This document shows, in pieces, positions 36,986 through 46,170 of a DNA stretch of 64,000 nt. Position numbers and translations under genes: made by a program. The notes beneath the pieces are model-generated. The model was not told the origin of the DNA, searched no databases, and worked only from the letters and a program-made list of their open reading frames with translations. Location: positions 28,465,083 to 28,529,082 of the forward strand of contig CM037874.1 of the NCBI GenBank assembly GCA_021292105.1. The letters are read 5' to 3'. The first letter of the stretch is position 1, and each line of letters opens with the position of its first letter. The DNA is from Anadara kagoshimensis (Eukaryota; Mollusca; Bivalvia; Arcoida; Arcidae).

Positions 36986-38011
36986 TGAACGGGGAGGTTA
37001 CGTCCCAGTGAAGAATATTTTACATATATCGGCTATATTTGTAAAGTGGCAGATATTTTACCTTCTCAGTTTGTCAGAACAACGTACAGGGAGGAGTCTT
37101 TAATGTAACTTGACTGTCGTCATATTGGGCATTGGGTTTTAATGTCACTTTCGAAGAGCCTAGTGACTTATTTCTAAATACGAGGTGATTGGCAACAGAA
37201 CAGTCACTAAAGTATCTATTTTCAAGTCTTGGTCAAACGCAAGACCTCCCACGAACGGAGCAAGCAATCTTATCAATTGAACAACCACGTGACGTTAAAC
37301 TTGGGTGTAATGAAGAATTTAATTAATATTTAATATGTATTTTGACGAATACATCGGAGACAAGAAAAAATTTACATTATTTGTTATGGTTCTGCTCACC
37401 AATTTTTTTCAAGTTTCCCCTGCCTTTCTCGAATTATTCTGAAATCTCTTCATGACAATTAATGACAAATGTTAAAAATGTTTTTGTTGCAACAAAAGTT
37501 TTAAATTAGAGTAAAACTTCCCTTTATATTTTGAGAGTTCCTGGCCTTTTCGTTCCTAATATAGTAATTGTTTATGAATAGAAATGGGCGATAAATCATC
37601 ATCAATAATTTAAAATGTAAAGGTCAGTGTTAGTTCAATCATTTTATTGTCACCAAACCCCGTAGGCTCCTAAAATTCTTTCATTTATGAAACTTAAGTA
37701 GCAATAGGAAAGTGCAATCTATCTGTCTCAATTTTTCATAGGAATTTGAAAATTTGATCAATGAAATGTTGTTTTAACCAACCAAAATTGTTATACAATA
37801 AACGATTCTTTCCTTGGCTATTTTTATTTATTGTTTCTTAGCTTAAACGATATTTTATTCACAAAATACAATGATACAATAACATGCATAGAATCGAGAA
37901 CAAGACCAAGGTCTTATGTAAACTCGTCTCCACAGTCTTTGCTTAAAATACACCAGGTTATAAGAATAACATTGAATTAAATATTGCATTATTATAGTGT
38001 TAAAAATAAAT

Positions 38012-38017
<6 letters not shown>

Positions 38018-38056
<39 letters not shown>
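38018..38056. repeat. (GA)n microsatellite
   Basis: About 19 GA units about 850 bp before the left LTR. Confidence 0.95.
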
Positions 38057-38057
<1 letters not shown>

Positions 38058-38433
38058 GCTGTCAAAATCTTTTGGATGACAATATATATTTTTGAATAAC
38101 TTCAAGAACATGGATATTTTATCATTAAATTATAGGATAGAAATAATTGTTTGTTGACGTAATTTTCTAAAAAATGAAAATTGTAAGAAGAAATTTATTA
38201 TTTTTAGTTGCGTCTTTTCTTTCTCTTCTAACGATTCATTACAACACATCTGCACTCCAGGCTCAGTGAACCACACACATCGCGGAGAGTTGTTTTACAT
38301 TGCAGAATTGCTATTGACTATATGTTACTTCCGTCTGGCTAAGGGAGAATATTCTTCTTTGAAACACCCCTCTGTTGTAATTACTGGAAATACTATTAGG
38401 ATAAATTCGAAATTTAACTAATTTTTTAGTCGT

Positions 38434-38532
38434 GTCATGTGCTACTTTTGAATTTTTATGAAATAATACATTCAAAAGTAGCACATGACAATTGAATGTA
38501 TTATTTCATAAAAATTCAAAAGTAGCACATGA
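38434..38532. repeat. Near-perfect inverted repeat, ~39-bp arms
   Basis: The left arm starts GTCATGTGCTACTTTTGAAT and the right arm ends ATTCAAAAGTAGCACATGAT. The arms are complementary along almost their whole length. The ~20-bp loop carries a third copy of AAAAGTAGCACATGACA. Confidence 0.85.
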
Positions 38533-38910
38533 TAGTCGTTTTAAGTTGTTTAAGTTGAATATTTGAGTCAAGATTTGTCCAACAGGGTATCGTCTGCTGA
38601 TTGCACATTACATGTTGTTTTTGTTAAAGTGAAAGACCTACAGTATGCTATCTGACTGATTATGTAAAAGTTCTACATAGAAACCAGTGTGCCAATTAGC
38701 TTGACGGAGGTACATGTAGTTGGTTTTTCTCGGTAACTCCTGCCTGTTTCTACCACAACAATTCCTGAACTGGTGGCACCATAACTTCACTCCACGTCAC
38801 TGTGCATGGAACTCGGTAGATATTAAAACCACTCATTATCATTCGTCGATTCAACTGTAATCAGACTCATTTCAGTGAAGGCAAGATCCACCGTCGAAAG
38901 GTATTTGTAA

Positions 38911-41322
38911 TATTATAACTAGCTTTTTGCTTGGTTTGGATGATAGGTAACTGGGGAATTAGCTACAAAACTAAAATGCAGAGACTTGGTTAATGCTTTT
39001 TATTCAATGGTCAAGGCTGAAAGTGATCATAATGTTACAAGTCAATAACTAAAGTCCAATCATCTGACAAGGATCCGATGCCTACCCTTGGTGCACAAGC
39101 TATTTACTTTTCATGGACTTTTGTGCACCTTGACGGATGGAAAGGGGAAGACGTCTAAACATCGAGTAGGGACGCTATATTCCCGGAGGTATTCCATGAA
39201 TAATAGCGCAGCTATAGATGACTAGACGACAACAGGTTGTTATCAGAATATCGCACGTCAAAAGACTCATGTTGAACAACTGTTAATGTTCGGGGGTTCT
39301 GATGACGTGAGATATCTTGAAACAGACTTCAAAACATTTTGGGAGATACCAAATAAGTAAAACAGTGATATTCCGTAGGGCTTATTCTGTCCTTGTCATA
39401 AGTTGGATTACAATATTAAGCTTAAGCTTGAATAGCAAACAACATGATACGATGTTTGAGTGATTGTCATTGAAGGTTCGAAATAAAAACAAACAAAATG
39501 GCGTCGCCGGAAGTTCAAAATCAAAATAAACAAAATGGCGGCGACTGAAGTTAAAAAAAATCAAAACAAACAAAATGGCGTAGCCGGAAGTTCAAAATCA
39601 AATTTAACAAAATGGCGGCATGAAAGTTAAAAAATCAAAACAAACAAAATGGCGTTGCCGGAAGTTCAAAATCAAAATAAACAAAATGGCGGCGACGGAA
39701 GTTAAAAAATCAAAACAAACAAAATGGCGTCGCCGGAAGTTCAAAATCAAAATAAACAAAATGGCGGCGACGGAAGTTAAGAAAAATCAAAACAAACAAA
39801 ATGGCGTCGCCGGAAGTTCAAAATCAAAATAAACAAAATGGCGGTGACGTAACTATTTAAGTAAAAATAAATTTTAAAAGTAACTTCTAATTACTAACTT
39901 CGGTTATTTTAAAGTTTAAAGTTCGAAAGGAACCTTAAAGGTATATGTCAGCATACCTACATTCAAAACAGATACATAGTAACACAAGTTGACAGCTTAG
40001 ATAAAATTTGAAGGGATGGAACTATCATAACGGCGACGGTGGCCGTAATTGTTGTAATGCGCAATTTGTAATGTGTCTACATCGCAAAACAAAATATAAA
40101 TTCTTAAATTCAAAATGGCTGCCACTATTTCGTAGATAATGGCGGCTAACCAACGCGTCCAAAATGGCGACCGACCAGCGCGTCCAAAATGGCGGCAAGG
40201 ACGCGTGATAAGGTCATTTACGACAATCGATGCCATCCGTAGTTAAATTACACTACATAATTTTCTTATCAAAAGAATGTTTGCACAGCAATAAGTTTGA
40301 CTACATTTAAACAGTTTATATACATCTCACCTCATCAAGTCCTTTCAAAAACAAAATACAAAATTATGCATATTTATATACAAATAACAGTTTTAAAAGT
40401 TTACTCAAATATCTTTGAATTACCTCTAAATTTATCACTTTTTTTAAAATGATACAAATTTTAACTAATTTACATCATCGCTCCAAAAATACAATTAGCA
40501 ATTATCAAATAACTGATTCTAAAGTTTTAGTAGACTCAAAAATTCATAAAATAAAAATGAGAAAAAAAAAAAATACTTTACTTTGGAATTTAGTTTTTTT
40601 CTGAAGTCTTAAAAAAATATAAGTAATTAAAAACAGAAAATAATTAAATTCTGATCTTACCTAAAAATGCAGAGACTTGGTTAATGCTTTTTATTCAATG
40701 GTCAAGGCTGAAAGTGAATTTTCACCTTGACCACGCTTCCCTATACCCCAATCAAGATTTCGCGTTCAGATGACCTTTGACATGTGAATATTTTTAGCTT
40801 AGCCAATTAGAAGCCACATGTCGAAGGTCAAGAAAGGTTAAATCGAACCCTACAACGCGTCGCGCGTACACGTGAGCATTAACTCAAGTCCCGAAAACAA
40901 TGGTGTCAATTAGGACTTACATAAGCCTAGACACAAACAAAGGCGGAAATACCAAAGCCGGAAAACATGTGAAACAAATGTAAAAACTTATTTACTAAAG
41001 GAATTATTTGTACGAAATTATTTGCATTAAGAGGATAGAATTTCGCACTTATGCTAGATTAGGACATAGTGTCCAAAATCTGTTTTAAGTAAGATTAATG
41101 TTTTCCTGAGTTAAACAAAGATCGAACTAAAATAAAATGAATAATTTTTAAAACTGAAAACTACAAAAAAATAAAAATACACATTTCAACAACATGTTTG
41201 AAAAATTGATTTTAAAAGGAATATAAGTTCTTCTCAAACAATAATGAAATAAAAACTTCATAAAAAAATGAAAAAATACAAACTATGTCACAATTCTCAA
41301 CATTAAAAATGACTGGGTTATA
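38911..41322 (-). repeat. 3' LTR (left)
   Basis: It starts TATTATAACTAGCTTTTTGC and ends GACTGGGTTATA. It is preceded by GTAA and followed by ATA and then the PPT. It matches the right LTR except for a few indels (for example AATAAACAAAATGG against AATAACAAAATGG). It contains the ATGGCGGC array, the AAGCTTAAGCTT motif and AT-rich sequence. The short ORFs inside it occur in both LTRs and follow the repeat units, so I do not call them genes. Confidence 0.93.
39495..40200 (+). promoter_or_regulatory. Array of YY1-like AAAATGGCGGC motifs in the LTR
   Basis: About ten copies of CAAAATGGCG(G/T)C lie between 39495 and 39850, inside a ~75-bp tandem repeat alternating GGCGTCGCCGGAAGTTC and GGCGGCGACGGAAGTT. 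Four more occur at 40112-40200 (AAAATGGCTGCC, ATAATGGCGGC, AAAATGGCGACC, AAAATGGCGGC). The consensus of the zinc-finger regulator YY1 is AAnATGGCGGC, so these may be binding sites. GGAAGT, an ETS-like core, sits in each unit. Binding is inferred from motif only. Confidence 0.55.
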
Positions 41323-41325
41323 ATA

Positions 41326-41332
41326 CCCCCTT
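41326..41332 (-). other. Polypurine tract
   Basis: Sense-strand GAAGGGGG directly precedes TATTATAACCC, the start of the 3' LTR. It is the expected plus-strand primer. Confidence 0.75.
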
Positions 41333-41414
41333 CGCTAACGAAGCCTTGTCCTCAAGGCTTGAGGAGAATATTGTAATATGAAAAACACATGAGTGGGTAA
41401 TAACCCTTGAAACT

Positions 41415-41663
41415 GATGGGAAGCTTACCGCACAAGCTTCAAACAATGATTATTGTAAGATGGGAAGCTTACCGCACAAGCTTCAAACAATGATTATTGT
41501 AAGATGGGAAGCTTACCGCACAAGCTTCAAACAATGATTAATGTAAGATGGGAAGCTTACCACACAAGCTTCAAACAATTATTAATGTAAGATGGGAAGC
41601 TTACCGCACAAGCTTCAAACAATGATTAATGTAAGATGGGAAGCTTACCGCACAAGCTTCAAC
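41415..41663. repeat. 44-bp tandem repeat between env and PPT
   Basis: Units start at 41415, 41459, 41503, 41547, 41591 and 41635 (last partial), each with GATGGGAAGCTTACCGCACA. Each holds GAAGCTT and AAGCTTC seven bases apart, so each could form a 7-bp stem-loop in RNA. Diverged traces (GATGGGAAGCATATTGC, GATGAGAAGCC) continue to about 41825. Confidence 0.9.
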
Positions 41664-42075
41664 AAAAACGTTTAATAATGGTGGCGCTTAGTCCACAGTC
41701 ACTTGATTTAAGTGCTAAACAAAGATGGGAAGCATATTGCTTCAAAGTTTCCTATTGAGTTTATACACGTTGTAGTTACGATTGGTTATTAATGTTCTGA
41801 ATATAAGATGAGAAGCCTGAGCATTCGTTACCACACCCATGTCGATTTTCAAGAACACCATGTCTTACATTGCTAAAATGTTAAATAAATTGCCAAAAAA
41901 TAATAAAATGGACTTTAATATTATTTTTGTTTTGAAAAGAAAACATAACATGTTTTCACAATAAAATTAGCATTGGATGGAGTCTTCTTTTATCAAGGCG
42001 TGAATAACAAAAGATTGCCGTTTGCCATCATTTACTATCGAGTTAAATTTTGAGCTTTTGTGATAACTTACCTAT

Positions 42076-43809
42076 TCAGCGAATGAGTTGGGCATAGTGG
42101 TTGTGTGCCAGTAAAAGATATGCACAGAATTGTCTTGATGTGATTTTATTGATTTTAAATGCTGTGAAAGGTGATATTTGAACTGACTGTTTTATATCTA
42201 AGTGTTGCTTAGTATGTATGTTTTGTATATATGTATCTTGTAAAGTATAGAATAGTCGTGGAAAGATAATACCCTGAACAAATATGTTGGAAATCTTGGA
42301 TGGTGGCTGTATGTTCCAATGGGATGGACAAAGAGGTAAAGTTGCTATGTCAATAGAAACACAGATATCACCAGTTGTCAATTCCATTTGCAGAATAGTA
42401 GCATGAGTACGTTTACATCGTTTATACAAGCAATAAAGAATGAAACATGTAAGGAGAACACTGAAGACGCATTGTGTAAAAATGCTAAATGAAAACTGCG
42501 AAGTTAAGTCAATTACAGGGGATTCAGTTTGTTTGGCAACCTCATATTGAAAAGTTGGAAAAGTGGCTGCTTTTACACTGTTTGCATTTACTAACAATAG
42601 TGCAGCCTGGAGGGTTCTTAGTTTACAAAACATGTATAAGAAGGCAAACATACAGAAACCTGCAACTCCTAGAGCTGATAGGGATAGAATGGCGTTGATG
42701 TCTGGCCATGAGGGAAGGATATTGATTTTTCCATCGATTAGTGGTTCTGTTAAAGACTGGAATACCGTTTCATCTTTCTTGGCGGCTGATGCAATGCGTT
42801 TTAAACTGAGATGATACTCCTGGTCCTGTGCTATTACTTGAGAGAATGTGTGGTTGTATATGCGAAACTTTGGTATATTTACTTTGATTGGTTTTGTAAA
42901 CAATGTATTAGAGTCAATGTTTGCAAACTGAGACGGATTAAAGAATTCCTGAAGAAGAGCTAAATTAATCGGGTGTAGGCGAGTGATATTATCAGTTTTA
43001 TTATGGCAGTTGGAGATACTAGGTGGTATAAACAGTTGATTATCTGATACAGAGCATAAGCATGGTATTGAGATAACACAATAGTTACACCCTTTCTCAA
43101 TACGGTTGTTCCCAGGACAGTCAAAGTTAAGATGTGATGTTTTGTAAACTAGAAGAGACGTAGGAGAAAGTGGTAACAATAAAGGTTGTAACTTGTGATG
43201 TACAAAGCGGAAGTTGCAATGACGATGTACTAAATCTTTTTGGTTAAAGAATAAGGCTGAAATACATGAAGGAATGCCAGTAGATGAGAAGGAGACACCA
43301 AAATGACACACGTAGTAGTTCTGAGGTTTTGTACACCGAATGAACTCCGGTTCTGAAAGAGATGTGTACTGATGTGTGTCTCTATGTAAAAGGAAATATG
43401 AAGGAAGATCGAGAATTTGTGTTGCGTGAGCAGATGTATCGTTGATTGGTACCGGAAGAGTCGTGGCTTTGAATAATTCAAAACCGGAAGCAGATGAAAT
43501 TGGAAATTTTAGAGTTATGAATAAATTGTCACTTTTTCTAGTGTAGATATAAGATGGGTTTTCATAGAAGAAATGTAGATCGTTGGATAACAACTTGATA
43601 CCGTCATACTTTTTGGTAAGTATGTGTTGTACTTGATGAATTGTTTTCCTCATAAAATTTGGTGGTATTAGTAACGGTGATAGTTTTCCTTGTACAAGGT
43701 CAAAAATTCCAAGTTTGAATTCCTCCAGATTATGTCGTAATATCGATGTATAGTTGACATGTTTAGCAAGAATATTAATAGAGGATATTAATGCCTCGTT
43801 TAAAGACAT
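42076..43809 (-). CDS. env: Env, membrane-proximal part (F-type fusion protein-like)
   Basis: The open frame is 577 residues from its first Met. Upstream codons in this frame, back to about 44020, also look coding. Residues 1-70 are helical. About 160-270 hold a Cys-rich cluster (CNYCVISIPCLC and others) and several sequons. A transmembrane segment lies near 373-397 (LSALGVAGFCMFAFLYMFCK) and a second hydrophobic stretch near 445-465 is followed by basic residues. Length and layout fit the anchoring subunit of F-type envelope proteins of insect errantiviruses. It would mediate membrane fusion and is separated from its N-terminal segment by a frame change. Confidence 0.78.
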   Translation of the reverse strand: MSLNEALISSINILAKHVNYTSILRHNLEEFKLGIFDLVQGKLSPLLIPPNFMRKTIHQVQHILTKKYDGIKLLSNDLHFFYENPSYIYTRKSDNLFITLKFPISSASGFELFKATTLPVPINDTSAHATQILDLPSYFLLHRDTHQYTSLSEPEFIRCTKPQNYYVCHFGVSFSSTGIPSCISALFFNQKDLVHRHCNFRFVHHKLQPLLLPLSPTSLLVYKTSHLNFDCPGNNRIEKGCNYCVISIPCLCSVSDNQLFIPPSISNCHNKTDNITRLHPINLALLQEFFNPSQFANIDSNTLFTKPIKVNIPKFRIYNHTFSQVIAQDQEYHLSLKRIASAAKKDETVFQSLTEPLIDGKINILPSWPDINAILSLSALGVAGFCMFAFLYMFCKLRTLQAALLLVNANSVKAATFPTFQYEVAKQTESPVIDLTSQFSFSIFTQCVFSVLLTCFILYCLYKRCKRTHATILQMELTTGDICVSIDIATLPLCPSHWNIQPPSKISNIFVQGIIFPRLFYTLQDTYIQNIHTKQHLDIKQSVQISPFTAFKINKITSRQFCAYLLLAHNHYAQLIR

Positions 43810-44009
43810 GAAAGCAGTGTTTACATTGGTTGTGACAGAAGCAAGCTCATCGTGATTTGTTTTGACAGCTTGAAGGATATTCGAAAAGCGTTTATCTGTG
43901 TTAGCAATAAAAGAAGATAGATGATGCGCATGCGCTGTGATTGATTGTGCTATTTGTGTTTCTTTGTTACTAAGGGCGCGTATGTGATTCGCTAAAATGT
44001 TGACGTCAT

Positions 44010-44399
44010 CTATGGTTGCTGTTCCGAAAAGTGTCCTGCTAAATGACCTATAAATGGTAGCAAAGAACGTTTTCTATGCGAGTTAGATGATGGCAAAGGG
44101 TTCTCGGGGATTAATTTATGAACTTGCATTATGGTATGGTTGACTTGAATTTCTAGGGTTTTGCTCATTGTGTTCACCTGAGGCAATATATTCCACAATA
44201 CTTTACATATATTTGGGTCGTGGTTTCCACAATTCCATACAGGATCGAATGAGTAATGTTTGGGCATTTCCATCTGAATGGTGTGATACCAGTAGTCCTG
44301 TGAAAAATATGCTTTTCCCAATGGTTTAAAATGCACACCGTAGTTAAGCCTATGAATTATATCCTCCGATGTTTTTCCTTGTACATATATTAGCATCAA
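44010..44399 (-). CDS. env: Env ectodomain segment with furin-type site
   Basis: This 129-residue open segment has Cys in VWNCGNHDPNIC and one visible sequon. Near its end it carries a basic cleavage-like site (RKRS) followed by a hydrophobic Leu/Phe/Gly-rich stretch. This arrangement is characteristic of baculovirus-F/errantivirus-type fusion proteins, in which furin-like cleavage exposes a fusion peptide. The frame is lost about ten residues after the site. The family motif LFGTAT lies immediately beyond in another frame, so this copy is interrupted near 44015. Confidence 0.75.
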   Translation of the reverse strand: MMLIYVQGKTSEDIIHRLNYGVHFKPLGKAYFSQDYWYHTIQMEMPKHYSFDPVWNCGNHDPNICKVLWNILPQVNTMSKTLEIQVNHTIMQVHKLIPENPLPSSNSHRKRSLLPFIGHLAGHFSEQQP

Positions 44400-44598
44400 C
44401 GCAAGGATCGTTCCCTGAAGCGTAGGACCTATTAAAGAGAAGAAAGTGGATGACAGTTAGATGATTGATGATATGTATATAGAAATGTTGTGAAGGGTAG
44501 CTAAACCTTCTAGCACTATAATACAGGAAACCTGTGGGTACATAACTATATACAATAATGAATGATGAAATGATTAAGAGTATAAAGAATGTGGCCAC
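44350..44598 (-). CDS. Possible Env N-terminal signal segment
   Basis: The frame starts with a strongly hydrophobic stretch of about 20 residues (MATFFILLIISSFIIVYSY), as expected of a signal peptide, just after the end of pol. Later residues in this frame look less plausible than the overlapping frame from 44399. A splice or frame change would be needed to join them. Confidence 0.4.
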   Translation of the reverse strand: MATFFILLIISSFIIVYSYVPTGFLYYSARRFSYPSQHFYIHIINHLTVIHFLLFNRSYASGNDPCVDANICTRKNIGGYNS

Positions 44599-44629
44599 AG
44601 TCCTACGGTTCAGCGATTTTAGTTCCTTA

Positions 44630-45790
44630 CTATTGAAAATGAGAACGTTTCTTTTTTCTCATTTTGCCCTTATTGGTCCGTCGAATGTGGTTATCTTGAC
44701 GGATGTATTCTGGGATGTTTTCTTCCGGTTCCCATGTCCGTTCGGAATATCCCGTCCACTTCACTTTAAACATTTTCTTCCCATTTGTATACTTCATACC
44801 TTCTAATCTGTCCATGTCGTACACATCATGAGGCTCGTGGTTTTCTGGTAGTTGTATAGACTGTGACCGTGCAGGGGTCTGTGTTGGTAATTGTGTGTCA
44901 TCGTCCGTTGTTGGTGCTTCAGGTTGTGTTAATTCTGTTGCCTGGGTGGGCGTATCGTTTTGCACAGTGTTCTGTTGGTCATTTCGTTCTCCAAACCGTG
45001 GTTGTTTATTGGGATTTTCGTAAATCTTTAACCTGTTTGCATTTACTAGTCCTTTCAGAGGAATATGAGTCCCGCATCTGCTCAGCTGATACGTGAAGTT
45101 TGGACCTTCTCTGGTTATATAAAATGGTCCTTTCCAGTGGCTTGTCAGTTTCTTGGACTTTCCTTTTTCCACTGTAGGGGTATACAGCAACACTTGATCG
45201 CCAGCTCTAAAGCTTGGAATTGCAGCCTTTTTATCGTAATGTTCCTTGCTTCTCTTTTGTGACTCCTCTACATTCTTTTTAGCTATGTCTCGTACTCTTT
45301 TCAATTTTGCAAGTAGATCATTTACATGAATTGTGGCTTCCTTTCCCATGGATTGTTTTGGGATAACAGCAGTATCAAAGGGTATGTTCATATTGGTGCC
45401 AAAAACAAGTTGATATGGGGAAAACTCAGTAGACTGTGTTGATGGGGTTGATCTAAAAGCCATCATTATGCTGGGAAGTAGCTCTGGCCAATTAGTTTGA
45501 CTTTCATTGGTGTACGTTCTAAGAGTCTGTGCAAGAGTACTGTTTAAGCGTTCAACAGTGCTATTTGTTTGAGGGTGGAAAGCAGAAGTGTGGTGACGTG
45601 TTACTTGAAAGAGTTCACAGATGGCAGAAACAAGTTTGCTCATGAAATTTCTACCTCTGTCTGACACAATTGTTCTAGGAGCGCCATAGCGTGTGAAAAT
45701 TTCGTTGTATAGTATATTTGCTATTTCAGAAGCCTCTAAGGTTTTTAATGGAAAGGCCTCGGGCCAGCGAGAAAAAGAATCGACTACTAA
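44630..45790 (-). CDS. Integrase core, GPY/F and chromodomain-like C terminus
   Basis: The frame opens upstream of the first in-frame start at 45667. It gives the second catalytic Asp in SDRGRNFMS and the Glu in FHPQTNSTVERLN, completing D,D(35)E with the Asp of the preceding segment. A basic linker and GPY/F module (HWKGPFYITREGP) follow. The last ~60 residues contain MFKVKWTGYSERTWEPEENI, which matches the chromodomain pattern of an aromatic-rich strand, W-x-GY and TWEPEENI. Such ends direct integration by binding histone marks in chromoviruses. The protein ends in a basic tail. Confidence 0.88.
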   Translation of the reverse strand, partial: LVVDSFSRWPEAFPLKTLEASEIANILYNEIFTRYGAPRTIVSDRGRNFMSKLVSAICELFQVTRHHTSAFHPQTNSTVERLNSTLAQTLRTYTNESQTNWPELLPSIMMAFRSTPSTQSTEFSPYQLVFGTNMNIPFDTAVIPKQSMGKEATIHVNDLLAKLKRVRDIAKKNVEESQKRSKEHYDKKAAIPSFRAGDQVLLYTPTVEKGKSKKLTSHWKGPFYITREGPNFTYQLSRCGTHIPLKGLVNANRLKIYENPNKQPRFGERNDQQNTVQNDTPTQATELTQPEAPTTDDDTQLPTQTPARSQSIQLPENHEPHDVYDMDRLEGMKYTNGKKMFKVKWTGYSERTWEPEENIPEYIRQDNHIRRTNKGKMRKKKRSHFQ

Positions 45791-46170
45791 AAGTATGTAC
45801 CGGAAATTGTGTTTAGAACAGGAAGTGGTCCCAAAATATCGACATGCGTCCTTTCAAATACATCAGCAATTGGCATAGAAGTAAGTGGTACTTTACGTAG
45901 ATTTCGAGGATTTTTGCTGCGTTGGCATGTATCACAAGCTTTGACATAGTCATGGACATCCTGGTACATTCTAGGCCAATAATATTTTTGTCGTAACGCT
46001 TCATATGTCCTGTCTTGTCCCTGGTGACATCCTCCTGCTTTGCTGTCATGGTACGATGTAAGTGCGTCTCGTCTTAATATCTTTGGTAAGGCAAGTTGTC
46101 GGATAAGTGGTCGCTGATCTGTTTTGTGCTTCATTCGTGACTGGAACATATGGTACAGCGTGTTTTCCAC
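45787..46170 (-). CDS. Integrase, zinc-binding domain and start of core
   Basis: The HHCC zinc finger is visible: His in SYHDSKAGGCHQG and the pair CDTCQRSK, with the YYWPRMYQDV block between them. THVDILGPLP then gives the first catalytic Asp of the integrase core. The frame is lost near 45800. The rest of the core is open in a third frame below 45790. Confidence 0.88.
   Translation of the reverse strand: MENTLYHMFQSRMKHKTDQRPLIRQLALPKILRRDALTSYHDSKAGGCHQGQDRTYEALRQKYYWPRMYQDVHDYVKACDTCQRSKNPRNLRKVPLTSMPIADVFERTHVDILGPLPVLNTISGTYF

Larger units (their letters stand above)
31151..38910. other. Gene-poor block with dispersed and foldback repeats
   Basis: No host exon was recognised. It contains family A copies (31235, 35345, 35570), a family C copy (31600), family B (35845-36235), hairpins at 33382 and 38434, the foldback element 34149-34829, GATG and GA microsatellites (36935-36985, 38018-38056) and otherwise unstructured AT-rich sequence. 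Confidence 0.6.

Noticed and set aside
39620-40236. Short ORFs inside the LTRs (also at 50594-50776 and 50941-51180)
   Set aside because: They follow the ATGGCG tandem units or AT-rich sequence, occur identically in both LTRs and show no protein-family features.
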